Counted from the stretch's first letter, positions 9,498-24,873 are shown. The stretch is DNA of 64,000 nucleotides from Desulfomicrobium escambiense DSM 10707 (GCF_000428825.1 NZ_AUAR01000002.1:186001-250000), one strand, 5' to 3'. Translations and numbers: made by a program. Notes: generated by a model from the letters alone, not told the origin.

Positions 9498-10156
9498 TCA
9501 TCCTTTCAGCAGACCGCGCCAGTGGCGCGCCCGCTCCGGCGTATATCCCCCCTCCACACACGGCCATATGGAATTGTTCTGGCACAGCGGCTTGCTCCGC
9601 AGCGGCCAAGTCGAGACCTCGCACGCCCGGTCGAAAAGAGGGCTCGTCGGTATGGGCGTGAAGTGGGCAAGTTCCGGCCGCACGCCCCAGGCCCTGGCCA
9701 GGGCGATGGTCCGCTCCACCTCGGATGCGTCATTGTCCGGCAGGCCGAAGAGGCGGACCATGCGCATGGCCTCGGCCGCGCCGGGGTACCAATACGTCAT
9801 GACCGTGGTCACGAGGACAAGATCGGGGGCAGGGGAGAGGCGTTGCAAGGCGTGGCGCACCGTGTCGGGATGATGCCCGTAACGGCTGTACCGCCGCGGA
9901 ACGCCCTGCAACACTGCGGGCTTGGGCAGCGGAGTCTTGGGGAAGGGGCCCTTGCCCGTGGGGTGGGCCTTGGGCCAAGGGGCTGCGGACCATGCGCGGT
10001 CCAGGCAGTCCATGAGCGCGACGCGGGCGTTTGCGGCCCGCATCATGTGCAGGCCGGCCAGCAGTCCGGCGGGGCGGGACCAGAGCCCGTAGGCCGCGAA
10101 ATCGTGGATCCAGGAGTTCAGGCCGAGGACGCGCGGGCCGTCCTCGGAGCCGTCAT
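9498..10156 (-). pseudogene. Radical SAM/B12-binding protein remnant with internal deletion
   Basis: The remaining reading frame joins the N-terminus of a family known in sulfate reducers (LGLNSWIHDFAAYGLWSRPA, then VLVTTVMTYWYPGAAEA) directly to its C-terminus (RLFGLPDNDASEVERT, then FTPIPTSPLFDRA). The join lies near 9752-9775. Missing are the rest of the cobalamin-binding-like domain and the whole radical SAM core, including the CxxxCxxC cluster motif; about half of the expected ~400 residues is gone. The start is also damaged. The ATG at 10156 overlaps the upstream TGA as ATGA, as expected for translational coupling, but is one base out of frame with the rest. The only in-frame start upstream is a TTG at 10229 inside the TPR gene. 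Family comparison is from memory. Confidence 0.7.
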
Positions 10157-10920
10157 TGCAGGAGGTCCAGGTAATCCCGGGCCGCTTTGGCTTCACCGGA
10201 CTTGGGATACTTGCTGGCGATGCGCTCAAAGAGTTCCTTGGCTTCCATCGTCTTGCCGATGCGAACCTGGTGCTCGGCCAGGGCCAACATGGTCGACGTG
10301 CTGTTCATGTCGGCCTCCAGGCCGCTCTTGAGCACCGATTCGGCATCGTCCATACGGTTCTGGGCGATGAAAGCGTCGGAGAGCAGCTTGTAGGCGGGGA
10401 TGAATCGCCAGTTCCGGGCCAGGGCCTTGCGGCCAAAATCCTCGGCCTCCTTGGCCCGCCCCTTACGCAGCAGGAGGCTGCCAAGGTTGTAGGCCGCGAA
10501 CTCCGGGGTGACATAGGTCAAAATGCCGAAGGCCTTGCGATAGGCGGCCTCGGCCTCGGCATCCTTGCCCTGGGCTTCCAGCACCTTGCCCAGGTTGTTC
10601 CAGGCCTCGGCGAAGTCTTCGTCGATCTCCGCCGCCTTGGCGAACCCTTCCTGGGACTTCTCCAGTTCGTCCAGGCCCAGGTAGATGAGGCCCGCGTCGA
10701 AATGGTACCGCGAGAGGTGGTCGGCCGCACTCTCGACCTTGATGAGCTCCTGCAGGGCGATCTGGTACTGACGGCCGCTGATGTGGGACTCGACGAGGTT
10801 GAGCCGCAGGTCCACTTCCTTGTCGGTCATGCTGCCTGAGGACATCCCCCTGGAGCCGGCCTTGGCCCCGCACCCGGCAAGGGCCAGACAGAGAAGGCAG
10901 AGCAGCGCGAACTTCTTCAT
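10153..10920 (-). CDS. TPR-repeat lipoprotein (PilF/PilW-like)
   Basis: 255 aa. Residues 1-17 form a lipoprotein signal with lipobox LAGC (Cys17), so the mature protein should be lipid-anchored in the envelope; with no Asp at +2, outer-membrane sorting is plausible. Residues ~50-255 are tandem tetratricopeptide repeats (for example AEAWNNLGKVLEAQGKDAEA). The layout resembles type IV pilus pilotins of the PilF/PilW type, but TPR lipoproteins have many roles. It is downstream of hisG, with a GC-rich stem-loop between, and overlaps the radical SAM remnant by 4 bp. Confidence 0.85.
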   Translation of the reverse strand: MKKFALLCLLCLALAGCGAKAGSRGMSSGSMTDKEVDLRLNLVESHISGRQYQIALQELIKVESAADHLSRYHFDAGLIYLGLDELEKSQEGFAKAAEIDEDFAEAWNNLGKVLEAQGKDAEAEAAYRKAFGILTYVTPEFAAYNLGSLLLRKGRAKEAEDFGRKALARNWRFIPAYKLLSDAFIAQNRMDDAESVLKSGLEADMNSTSTMLALAEHQVRIGKTMEAKELFERIASKYPKSGEAKAARDYLDLLQ

Positions 10921-10935
10921 GGGCGTCTCCTGGGC

Positions 10936-10954
10936 GGCCCCCGGATCGGGGGCC
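10936..10954 (-). other. GC-rich stem-loop between hisG and the TPR gene
   Basis: A perfect 7-bp stem GGCCCCC/GGGGGCC with a 5-base loop in a 39-bp gap. There is no T tract, so it may stabilise mRNA or attenuate rather than terminate. Confidence 0.5.
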
Positions 10955-10959
10955 CCGGA

Positions 10960-11841
10960 TTAGATGACCTTGTTCAGGGAGTACTCGATGATGGCCTGTG
11001 CTCCGACGGACTGGAGCCTCGGGATCAGGTCGCGGACCTGGCAGGTCTCGACCACGGTCTCGATGGACAGCCAATCGGAATTGTGCAGATGCGCCACGGT
11101 CGGGGAGTTCATGCTCGGCAGCAGCGCCATGACCTTGTCCACGGCCTCGGACGGGGCGTTCATCTTCAGGGCCACGAGCTTGTCGGCCCTCAGCGCCCCC
11201 TGCAGCAGGGTGTTCATGTTCTCGATCTTGGCCCGCTTCCACGGGTCGTTCCAGGCGTCCTTGTTGGCGATGAGCTGGGTGTTGGTCTGCAACAGCTCGG
11301 CGATGATGCGCAGGCCGTGGGCCTTGATGGTCGTGCCCGTCTCGGTGATCTCGACGATGGCGTCGACCAGCCCCTCGACCACCTTGGCCTCGGTGGCGCC
11401 CCAGGAGTACTCGACCTCCACGGGGATGCCGGCGTCCTGGAAATAGCGACGGGTGAAGCCCACGAACTCCGTGGCGATCTTCTTGCCGGCCAGGTCTTCG
11501 GGACGGCGATAGGGCGCGTCGCCGGCCACGGCCAGAACCCACTTGGCCGGACGGTTGCTGGCCTTGGAGTAGATCAGGTCGTCGACGACGACCACGTCGG
11601 ACTGGTTTTCCAGGATCCAGTCCTTGCCGGTCAGGCCGGCGTCCAGCAGGCCGCTTTCCACGTAGCGGGCCATCTCCTGGGCGCGGCACAGGGAGCAGGT
11701 CAGTTCCGGGTCGTTTATTTCAGGGAAGTAGTTCCGGTGATGGGAGGTCACCTTCCAGCCCGCCTTGGCGAAAAGCTTGACCGTGGCCTCTTCCAGGGAA
11801 CCCTTGGGAATCCCGATACGCATCTGTTTTCCATCAGCCAT
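10960..11841 (-). CDS. hisG: ATP phosphoribosyltransferase (long form)
   Basis: 293 aa, ATG at 11841 with AGGAGGT upstream. It catalyses the first step of histidine synthesis, ATP + PRPP to phosphoribosyl-ATP. The N-terminus (MRIGIPKGSLEEATVKLF) and the PRPP-loop segment (EITETGTTIKAHGL) are family hallmarks. Length and the C-terminal ~80 residues (PTVAHLHNSDWLSIETV onward) indicate the long form with a regulatory domain, which does not need HisZ and is feedback-inhibited by histidine. The stop of hisI overlaps this start by one base (TAATG), so the two are translationally coupled. Confidence 0.95.
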   Translation of the reverse strand: MADGKQMRIGIPKGSLEEATVKLFAKAGWKVTSHHRNYFPEINDPELTCSLCRAQEMARYVESGLLDAGLTGKDWILENQSDVVVVDDLIYSKASNRPAKWVLAVAGDAPYRRPEDLAGKKIATEFVGFTRRYFQDAGIPVEVEYSWGATEAKVVEGLVDAIVEITETGTTIKAHGLRIIAELLQTNTQLIANKDAWNDPWKRAKIENMNTLLQGALRADKLVALKMNAPSEAVDKVMALLPSMNSPTVAHLHNSDWLSIETVVETCQVRDLIPRLQSVGAQAIIEYSLNKVI

Positions 11842-12218
11842 TATTTGTAAACCTCCTTGGGGTCGAAAACCATGGGGGAGCAGTCGGTCCACTGCCCCTT
11901 TGCATCCCGTTCACGATAAAAACAGCTTCTGCGACCCGTATGGCAGGCCGCGCCGCCGATCTGCTCCACCTTCACCAGCACCGTGTCCCGGTCGCAGTCC
12001 ATGCGGATGGTCCGCACCTTCTGCACGTGGCCCGAAGTGCCGCCCTTGTGCCACAGGCAGTTGCGGCTGCGGCTGTAGTAATGGACCTCGCCGGTGCGCA
12101 AGGTCTCGTTCCAGGCGTCCTCGTTCATGAAGGCGAGCATGAGCACCTCGCCGCTGGCCGCGTCCTGGGCGATGACCGGGACGAGGCCACCGCACTTCTC
12201 GAAATCAGGCTGTTCCAT
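11841..12218 (-). CDS. hisI: Phosphoribosyl-AMP cyclohydrolase
   Basis: 125 aa, third step of histidine synthesis (opens the purine ring of PR-AMP). Metal-binding and active-site motifs are seen: [10 protein letters not shown] (~57-66), DCDRDTVL (~74-81) and [10 protein letters not shown] (~91-100). There is no PR-ATP pyrophosphohydrolase (HisE) domain, so HisE must be encoded elsewhere. It begins 2 bp after rlmN and is coupled to hisG. The hisG-hisI pair is detached from the other his genes. Confidence 0.95.
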   Translation of the reverse strand: MEQPDFEKCGGLVPVIAQDAASGEVLMLAFMNEDAWNETLRTGEVHYYSRSRNCLWHKGGTSGHVQKVRTIRMDCDRDTVLVKVEQIGGAACHTGRRSCFYRERDAKGQWTDCSPMVFDPKEVYK

Positions 12219-12220
12219 TC

Positions 12221-13285
12221 CTAGTGTCCTTGTTCGTGCGTCGTATTCATGCGGCGTTCGGCCTCGGTCTTGAGCTGGCCGCAGGCCGCCGCGATATCCT
12301 GCCCCTTGCTCTTGCGCAAGGTCACGGTGAAGCCCTTCTTGCGCAGAAGCTCCTCGAAGGCCAGCACATCCTCGGGCGCGGGAGCGGCATACCCGATGCC
12401 CGGACCCGGGTTGTAGGCGATGAGGTTGATCTTGCACTTGAGATGCGACAGCAGGCGCACCAGCTGCCGGGCGTGCTGCAGGCTGTCGTTCACGCCCTTG
12501 ATGAGGATGTACTCGATGGTCACCCTCTCCCTGGGCTTGAGCTCCAGCTCCTGCAGGGTCTTGATCAGATCGTCGATAGGCCAGCGCGCTGCCCCGGGCA
12601 TGAGCTGCTCGCGGATCTCCTGGGTCGGGGCGTGCAGGGAGATGGCCGGCAGGGCCAGGCCTTCCGTGTCGAAGACGCCGAGCTTCCCCTTGATGGCGCA
12701 GGTCGAGAGGGTGATGCGCCGCCGCGAGAACTCGAGCCCCTCGGGGTGGGACAGGATCTGCAGGCTGCGCCGGACCTCCTCCCAGTTGGTCAGGGGTTCG
12801 CCCATGCCCATGTACACGAGGTTCTTGACCTCAGCGGCCAGGCCGTGGGTACGTAGATGCTCCCGTGCCACAAGGACCTGTGACGCGATCTCCCCGCCCG
12901 TCATGTTCCGCACGAAGCCCATGAGCCCCGTGCTGCAGAAGGTGCAGCCCATGGGGCAGCCGATCTGGCAGGACAGGCACTGGGTGTAGCGGTCCTTGTC
13001 CGGGATGAGCACGGTCTCGACCAGGGCCCCGTCGGTCAGGCGCAGCAGGAGCTTGACCGTGCCGTCGGTACTTTGCTGGGTTTCGACCGTTTCGGGCCAG
13101 CCAAGGGACCACTCGCGCGCGAGCTGATCCCGGAAATCCCTGGCGATGTTGGTCATGTCCGAAAAATCGCGCACGCCCTTGCGCCACAGCCACTGCCACA
13201 GCTGCCGGGCGCGGAAGGCCTGGTGGCCCATGGCGCGGACGGCCTCTTCAAGTTCAGGGTACGTTAGTTCAAGAATGTTGCGCAT
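12221..13285 (-). CDS. rlmN: Dual-specificity 23S rRNA/tRNA adenine-C2 methyltransferase
   Basis: 354 aa from the ATG at 13285 ([10 protein letters not shown]). A radical SAM enzyme that methylates C2 of an adenosine in 23S rRNA and in certain tRNAs. The CxxxCxxC cluster motif is Cys110, Cys114, Cys117 (CPMGCTFC). The GMGEPL motif and the C-terminal [14 protein letters not shown], carrying the methyl-carrier Cys, are present. An N-terminal accessory domain (residues 1-90) fits family architecture. First gene of a likely rlmN-hisI-hisG run; the 96-bp region upstream has no strong promoter match. Confidence 0.95.
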   Translation of the reverse strand: MRNILELTYPELEEAVRAMGHQAFRARQLWQWLWRKGVRDFSDMTNIARDFRDQLAREWSLGWPETVETQQSTDGTVKLLLRLTDGALVETVLIPDKDRYTQCLSCQIGCPMGCTFCSTGLMGFVRNMTGGEIASQVLVAREHLRTHGLAAEVKNLVYMGMGEPLTNWEEVRRSLQILSHPEGLEFSRRRITLSTCAIKGKLGVFDTEGLALPAISLHAPTQEIREQLMPGAARWPIDDLIKTLQELELKPRERVTIEYILIKGVNDSLQHARQLVRLLSHLKCKINLIAYNPGPGIGYAAPAPEDVLAFEELLRKKGFTVTLRKSKGQDIAAACGQLKTEAERRMNTTHEQGH

Positions 13286-13381
13286 GCTGCCGCGTTGTCC
13301 GGAATCGCAAAGGCACAAGGAACGCGACCCGCGCGCCCCCCGTGCCTTCGACAAACAAAAAGATTGTTACGAAACAAAGGG

Positions 13382-14704
13382 TTAGAGTTGCTCTTTTTCC
13401 CTGTACGCCAGAACGAAACGTTCGGCCTCCTCGATGGTGTTCACGTCGCCCGCGATCTGGGCCTGGAGCAGGTTGTCGCGGATGAGGCCCACGGCCGGGC
13501 CGGGCTTGATACCGGCCAGATCCATGATCTGCTTGCCGTTCAGGAGCGGTTCGAGGAGTTCCTCGCGGATATCGGCGCGCTCCAGCATCTTCATGTTGTG
13601 ATTGAATTCCGTGTAGTTGGCATTCCTGGCCTTGATGTCGGCCCGGGCCATCTCGATGAGGCGCGGGTAGTCGTCCACGGCCTTGAAGCGCCGGATGCCC
13701 TTGTCCGTGAGCATGAAATGGAAGCGCATGTGGTTGCGCACCAGGTTGACGATCATGTCCACTTCCTCGGTGTTCAGGCGCAGGCGCTTCAGGATCTTGC
13801 GCGCGACCTTGGCCCCGATGCGGTGGTGCTGGTAGAACGTGGTCCGCCCGTCGTAGACCTCCCCGGCGTAGAGCTTGCCGCAGTTCAGAAACAGACAGCC
13901 CAGGGTGCCGTACCAATCGTAAGGCAGCTCTTCGGGATAGTGGCTCATGACCTTCAGAGTGTGCTCCCAGATGGACACGGGGCCGGTCTCCTCGTCGAAG
14001 GTCTGGAAGATGCGGCTCAGGGCGGCGAGTTCCGGCACCAGGCCGTGCAGGATCATGGAGTCGAAGAGCAGTTCGGCGAAGCGCCACATGTTCTCGGCCT
14101 CGACCTTGCGCCACTCGTCCATGATGTCCGTGACCGAGACATAGTCGAGGACACGGCGGGAGGCGCGGATGATGGACATCCACGAGTTCTCCTCGATGGG
14201 CAGGTGGTAGTTGGCCGAGAAGCGCAGGGCGCGGATGGCGCGCAGGTAGTCGTGCTTGAGGGTCTCGTCGGGGATGCCCTGGAACCTGATCTGGCCGCCG
14301 GAGATGTTTTCGAAGCCGTCGTACACGTCGCGGGAGCGGGGAATGAACGGGCAGGCGTAGTTGACCGGGAAGGCGTCGTCCTTCTCCAGCTTTTTGAGCA
14401 TGGTGCCCGTGACCTGCGCCACGCAGGCCTCGGGGTGGGACGCGTCGGCCATGTCGGCCGGGTGGAAGAGGAACGTCGCGGCGCCCTGGTTCATGCGGGC
14501 CACGATGCCGCCCTCGCCGGCGGCCACTTCGGGGAAAAGGCTTTTGAGGCCCTTCAGGTCCAGATCCGTGCAGATCTCCACCTCGGCGTCCTTGGACGTG
14601 GCGAGAATCTTGCGCTGCAGGGCGGCGTTGATGACATAGGCGTCATAGCCGTTGCGCATGATGGTTTTGCAGATGGAGGCCGCTTCTTTTATCGGCTGAG
14701 GCAT
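13382..14704 (-). CDS. CCA-adding/poly(A) polymerase-like protein, catalytic motifs degenerate
   Basis: 440 aa, ATG at 14704 with an AAGGAGA site. Architecture follows the class II tRNA nucleotidyltransferase/PcnB superfamily: head domain, RNA-binding region (LRAIRALRFSANYHLPIE), then an HD-like region. The usual GGxVRD loop and DxD metal motif of the head are not recognisable (RNGYDAYVINAALQRK, then EVEICTDLDLKG). The HD dyad is replaced by LN (LGCLFLNCGK where LLHDIGK is usual). The fold is probably kept for RNA or nucleotide binding while nucleotidyl transfer is doubtful. It sits 50 bp after a sigma-54 activator gene. Confidence 0.7.
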   Translation of the reverse strand: MPQPIKEAASICKTIMRNGYDAYVINAALQRKILATSKDAEVEICTDLDLKGLKSLFPEVAAGEGGIVARMNQGAATFLFHPADMADASHPEACVAQVTGTMLKKLEKDDAFPVNYACPFIPRSRDVYDGFENISGGQIRFQGIPDETLKHDYLRAIRALRFSANYHLPIEENSWMSIIRASRRVLDYVSVTDIMDEWRKVEAENMWRFAELLFDSMILHGLVPELAALSRIFQTFDEETGPVSIWEHTLKVMSHYPEELPYDWYGTLGCLFLNCGKLYAGEVYDGRTTFYQHHRIGAKVARKILKRLRLNTEEVDMIVNLVRNHMRFHFMLTDKGIRRFKAVDDYPRLIEMARADIKARNANYTEFNHNMKMLERADIREELLEPLLNGKQIMDLAGIKPGPAVGLIRDNLLQAQIAGDVNTIEEAERFVLAYREKEQL

Positions 14705-14754
14705 CAATGTCTCCTTGAAAGTCGTGTTGGCGGTCGTCGTGGTTCGGAGACCGT

Positions 14755-16128
<1,374 letters not shown>

Positions 16129-16207
16129 GTCATTCCCGGGCTGAAATCCCTTCCAAGAGAAACGGCTAGCCCAAATCCCGCCGCGGCTCAAGGCGGCGGC
16201 ACAAAAC

Positions 16208-17482
16208 CTACCTGGAAAACACCTTTTCCCCGCCGAGGTAGTGCGCCATGACCCGGCCCGGCACCTCCTTGTCCAGGCAGGGCGTGTTCTTGCCCTTGGA
16301 CAGCAGCGCCTCGGCCGAGGCCACCCAGGCCAGGTCCGGGTCGAAGAGGACGAAATCGGCCGGGTCGCCGGGCTGCATGCGGTTGGCGGGCAGACTGAAG
16401 ATGTCGGCTGTGCGCCAGCACCACAGGCGCGCGATGTCGGCGAAGTCCAGTTCGCCGCTGCGCACCAACTCGTAGGTCAGGGACAGGGCCGTATCGAGCC
16501 CGGAGATGCCGTTTGGCGCGTCGGCGAAGGTCACTTCCTTTTCATGGGCCGCGTGGGGCGCGTGGTCCGTGACCAGGATGTCGATGACCCCGGTCCGCAC
16601 GGCCTGGCGCAGGGCCAGCACGTCGTCGCGGGTGCGCAGTGGCGGGTTGACGCGCACGCTCGTGTCGTAATTGCCGACTCTGGTCTCGTCCCACAGCAGG
16701 TAGTGGGGGCAGGTCTCGGCCGTGACGGGCACGCCGCGCTCCTTGGCCCTGGCGATGAGCTCCACGGACTCGCGGCAGCTGATGTGGGCCAGATGGACGG
16801 GCAGGTTCAGGTACGAGGCCAGGAGAATGTCGCGGGCCACCTGCATGGCCTCGGACACGGTCGGCACGCCCTTGAGACCCAGACGGCCCGAGATCTCGCC
16901 CTCGTTCATGACCCCGCCGCGGCCAAGCCACGGGTCCTCGCAATGGTCGATGACCTTGAGGCCGAAGTCCGCGGCGTACTCCATGGCGCGCCGGAAAAGC
17001 TCGGTGTTCTCGACGGGCACGCCGTCGTTGGACAGGGCCACGCAACCCGCCCGGAACAGCTCACCGGCCGGGGCCAGCTCCTTGCCGGCGAGGCCCACGG
17101 TCAGTGCGCCCACGGGCCGCACCCAGGGCCCATTTGGGAACGCCTGGACAGCCTTCTGCAGCATGAGGCGCGTGACCGAGGCGGTGTCGTTGACGGGGCT
17201 CGTGTTGGCCATGGCCATGACCTGGCCGAAGCCCCCGCCGGCCGCGGCCGACAGGCCCGAGGCGATGTCTTCCTTGTACTCCTGGCCGGGCTCGCGCAGG
17301 TGCACGTGGGCGTCGATGAGGCTCGGCAAGACCGTGAGCCCGCCGCCGTCCACGACCCGGGCCTCGGGCGCCTGGGCCGTTCCAGCGTCGGCGAGCTCCA
17401 CCACCTTCCCGTCGCCGACGAGCAGGTCGCAATCGCGGTCCTGCCAGGAAACGTTTCGAATCAGCAGATCGACATGTGCCAT
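16208..17482 (-). CDS. pyrC: Dihydroorotase (class I)
   Basis: 424 aa. Third step of pyrimidine synthesis, cyclising carbamoyl-aspartate to dihydroorotate. Zinc ligands His59 and His61 are in DAHVHLREPG, and DHAPH holds the catalytic Asp. The LREPG motif and length place it in the class I long-form group that often pairs with PyrB. It starts 14 bp after pyrB, so the two form one unit. A CCGCCGC/GCGGCGG stem-loop just past the stop (16178-16199) has only a weak T run. Confidence 0.95.
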   Translation of the reverse strand: MAHVDLLIRNVSWQDRDCDLLVGDGKVVELADAGTAQAPEARVVDGGGLTVLPSLIDAHVHLREPGQEYKEDIASGLSAAAGGGFGQVMAMANTSPVNDTASVTRLMLQKAVQAFPNGPWVRPVGALTVGLAGKELAPAGELFRAGCVALSNDGVPVENTELFRRAMEYAADFGLKVIDHCEDPWLGRGGVMNEGEISGRLGLKGVPTVSEAMQVARDILLASYLNLPVHLAHISCRESVELIARAKERGVPVTAETCPHYLLWDETRVGNYDTSVRVNPPLRTRDDVLALRQAVRTGVIDILVTDHAPHAAHEKEVTFADAPNGISGLDTALSLTYELVRSGELDFADIARLWCWRTADIFSLPANRMQPGDPADFVLFDPDLAWVASAEALLSKGKNTPCLDKEVPGRVMAHYLGGEKVFSR

Positions 17483-17496
17483 TATTCCGCCTCCGC

Positions 17497-18429
17497 TCAG
17501 GCCGAGACCCGGGAGCGGGTCAGATAGAGGTGCAGGAGGGTCATGCGCACGGCCACGCCCGCGGCGACCTGGTCCAGGATGAGGCTCGCGCCGCAGTCGG
17601 CCAGCTCGGAGGCGATCTCCAGGCCGCGGTTCATGGGGCCGGGGTGCATGATCTTCACGCCGGGGTTGGCCTTCTCCAGGTGCCTGGGCGCCAGGCCGTA
17701 GATTCCGGCGTATTCACGCAGGTCCGGCAGCAGCCCGGCCTGCTGGCGTTCGAGCTGCAGGCGCAGGCAGATGACCGCGTCCACGCCCGCGCAGGCCCTG
17801 CCCACGTCGGAGAAAACCTCCACGGGCCAGGTCGTGATTGCAGCCGGCAGCAGGGTGCGCGGGGCGCAGACCCGCACGCGCGCACCGAGCATGGTCAGGA
17901 GTTCCACGTCGGAGCGGGCCACGCGGCTGTGGGCCACGTCGCCCAGGATGCAGACGGTCTTGCCCTCGAAGGAGTCCCAGACCCGGCTCAGGGTGAACCC
18001 GTCCAGCAGGGCCTGGGTCGGGTGGGCGTGCCAGCCGTCGCCGGCGTTGATGACCGAGCACTCCAGCCGTTCGGCCAGGAAGCGCGCCGCCCCGCTGTCC
18101 CAGTGCCGGATGACGATGGCGTCGGGGTTCATGGCCTGCAGGGTCAGGGCCGTGTCCTTGAGGCTCTCGCCCTTCTGCAGGGAGCTGCCCGACTTGGCCA
18201 GACTGAAGGTGTCGGCCGAGAGGCGCTTGCCGGCCATGTCGAAGGAGGTCTTGGTGCGCGTGGAGGCCTCGGCGAAAAAGAGAACCACGCTCTTGCCCTT
18301 CAGGATGGGCACCTTCTTGATGGGCCGCTGGTTCACTTCGGCGAACCTGGCCGCCGTCTCGAAGACGTGGCCGATCTCGGCCGGACTGAGCTGCGAAATT
18401 TCCAGAAGATCCTTGTGGCGCCAGTTCAT
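17497..18429 (-). CDS. pyrB: Aspartate carbamoyltransferase catalytic subunit
   Basis: 310 aa. Committed step of pyrimidine synthesis, carbamoyl phosphate + aspartate to carbamoyl-aspartate. Carbamoyl-phosphate motif STRTKTSF (~56-63) and [10 protein letters not shown] are present. No regulatory subunit gene (pyrI) follows; pyrC does, as in class A/B ATCase-DHOase assemblies. The start codon overlaps the TGA of a 39-codon leader ORF (ATGA at 18426-18429), and a terminator hairpin lies 45 bp upstream. This points to attenuation control. Confidence 0.95.
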   Translation of the reverse strand: MNWRHKDLLEISQLSPAEIGHVFETAARFAEVNQRPIKKVPILKGKSVVLFFAEASTRTKTSFDMAGKRLSADTFSLAKSGSSLQKGESLKDTALTLQAMNPDAIVIRHWDSGAARFLAERLECSVINAGDGWHAHPTQALLDGFTLSRVWDSFEGKTVCILGDVAHSRVARSDVELLTMLGARVRVCAPRTLLPAAITTWPVEVFSDVGRACAGVDAVICLRLQLERQQAGLLPDLREYAGIYGLAPRHLEKANPGVKIMHPGPMNRGLEIASELADCGASLILDQVAAGVAVRMTLLHLYLTRSRVSA

Positions 18430-18545
18430 ATCACTTCCCGTCCCGCCCTGGGGGCCATGGTTGGCGTGCGGCCAAAAAAAAGGGACCCGCCTTCCGGCCT
18501 GTCCCCTGTCGCTGCATGACGCACGGTCTTTGGTACACGTTTCAT
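18426..18545 (-). CDS. Putative leader peptide of the pyrBC operon
   Basis: 39 codons starting at the ATG at 18545, with AAGGG about 8 bp upstream, and stopping on the TGA inside the pyrB ATGA. The coding frame runs straight through the terminator hairpin and its T8 tract, which is read as Leu-Phe-Phe (GGSLFFGR). This matches in outline the E. coli PyrL leader (44 codons, Phe-rich over the attenuator U run, ending next to pyrB). No peptide function is implied; the ribosome's position would matter. Confidence 0.5.
   Translation of the reverse strand: MKRVPKTVRHAATGDRPEGGSLFFGRTPTMAPRAGREVI
18474..18505 (-). terminator. Attenuator-like terminator upstream of pyrB
   Basis: Minus-strand hairpin with GGGAC/GTCCC outer stem, a small internal loop and a GCC/GGC inner stem closed by GGAA (18482-18505). 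An uninterrupted T8 follows (complement of A18474-A18481). It lies inside the leader ORF and before pyrB, so it should act as a regulated stop for pyrBC rather than as the gyrA terminator. Confidence 0.65.
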
Positions 18546-18609
18546 GGCATGGGCCCTTACACCACCGGGGGCCGAGCGTCCAGTACCGCATTGCCCCCGC
18601 GATCCGCGC

Positions 18610-18643
18610 AAAAAAGGCGCGCCCCGTGCGGAACGCGCCTTTT
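18610..18643 (-). terminator. Terminator of the gyrase operon
   Basis: Stem GGCGCG/CGCGCC (18616-18621 with 18634-18639), extended by flanking A/T pairs, 12-base loop, followed on the minus strand by T6. Located 20 bp past the gyrA stop. It has A and T runs on both sides, so it could work in either direction. Confidence 0.85.
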
Positions 18644-18662
18644 CATCTTTTGGTGCAATGCC

Positions 18663-21212
<2,550 letters not shown>

Positions 21213-21244
21213 CTCAGTTCATTGTAAAATCTTATTGATTCGCG

Positions 21245-23680
<2,436 letters not shown>

Positions 23681-23697
23681 TTATTGTCCCGGCGGAA

Positions 23698-24852
23698 CTA
23701 GAGTTCCTCTTCGCTGTAATACGTGTCTTCCGTGATCTCCACGGGCATGGTGATGATCATGTAGTTGGGGTCGTCCTTGCCCGTGATGCGGCAGGGCTCC
23801 GAGGAGCCGACGAAGGAGAAGGTCAGGGAGTCGGACACGAAGTGGCCCAGGATCTCCAGGATGACCTTGGTCGGCAGGGCGATCTTGGCCAGCTCGCCTT
23901 GGTACTGGCAGCCGATGAGCTCCGTACCCTCGCCGATGTCCTGCCCCTGGCAGTAGAGGGACAGTTCCTCGGGGCCGAAGTCGAAGAACGTGGCCTTGTT
24001 GGCCTCGGTGTTGAAGACGAAGATACGGTCCAGGGCGTCGGTCAGCTCGTGCCGGTCCACCGTGAGGTTGGAGGCGAAGCGGTCCTTGTACTGGTTGATG
24101 AAATTGCGGTAGTCGGCGAACACGTAGGCCTTGAGCGGCAGGCTGAAGGCCTCCTTGCGGTTGCCCGTGCGCAGGAAGAGGCGCTTGTCCGAGAGGCTGA
24201 TCTCGATCTCGTCGTTGGTCAGCCACTTGCGGATTTCAAGCAGATACTTCTTGGAGATGAGGAACCCGTCCTGGCCCAGCACGGCCCGGATGTCGGCGTT
24301 GGTGAAGCGCAGCAGGCCGAACTGGTGGCCGTTCAGGCCGCAGATCTCCACGTCGTCGCCTTCCACGGGCGCGAACTTGATGCAGTTCATGCTCGTCAGG
24401 TCCTCGTCGTCGGCGATGCAGAAGGCGATGCGGTCGATGATCTCCTTGAAGAAATCGCCGGACCACAGCACGGCGTTCTCGGCCGGGAACGGGTTGAAAT
24501 CCTGGAACCAGGAGGACTCGTTGGCCGGCAGCTTGTATTTGCGCCGGCCCTGCTCGACGTGCAGGTGCTTGGAGGCCGGGTCGAGCTTCATGGTGATCTC
24601 ACCGGGGGGCAGGCGGCGCATCAGTTCGCAGAACTTCTTGCCCTGCACGCCGACCAGGCCGCCGTCGCTGATGACGGCAGGATAGACGCCCACGAACTCG
24701 ATGCTCGAATCCGTGGCCAGGATGGACAGGGAGTCACCCTCGGCCTTGAGCCAGACCGTGCGCAGATAGGCGGCTCCGGTCTTGGACGGGATGATGTTCG
24801 AGGCCTTGAGCAGCCCGTCGATGACGTCTTCCTTTCGTACTTTCAAAAACAT
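23698..24852 (-). CDS. dnaN: DNA polymerase III beta subunit (sliding clamp)
   Basis: 384 aa, three clamp domains as in the family. The N-terminus (MFLKVRKEDVIDGLLKASNI) and the C-terminus (DDPNYMIITMPVEI) match the clamp, which tethers polymerase III and other clamp-binding proteins to DNA. It sits between dnaA (21 bp upstream) and gyrB (23 bp downstream) in the classic origin-linked order. The A/T-rich spacer and TCCTTGTG-like stretch before the ATG leave the exact promoter unclear; cotranscription with dnaA is likely. Confidence 0.96.
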   Translation of the reverse strand: MFLKVRKEDVIDGLLKASNIIPSKTGAAYLRTVWLKAEGDSLSILATDSSIEFVGVYPAVISDGGLVGVQGKKFCELMRRLPPGEITMKLDPASKHLHVEQGRRKYKLPANESSWFQDFNPFPAENAVLWSGDFFKEIIDRIAFCIADDEDLTSMNCIKFAPVEGDDVEICGLNGHQFGLLRFTNADIRAVLGQDGFLISKKYLLEIRKWLTNDEIEISLSDKRLFLRTGNRKEAFSLPLKAYVFADYRNFINQYKDRFASNLTVDRHELTDALDRIFVFNTEANKATFFDFGPEELSLYCQGQDIGEGTELIGCQYQGELAKIALPTKVILEILGHFVSDSLTFSFVGSSEPCRITGKDDPNYMIITMPVEITEDTYYSEEEL

Positions 24853-24873
24853 CGCCGTCTCCTTGTGTCCTGA

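Noticed and set aside
13310-13348. AAGGCAC/GTGCCTT hairpin between rlmN and the CCA-like gene as a terminator
   Set aside because: 25-base loop and only three following Ts on the minus strand.
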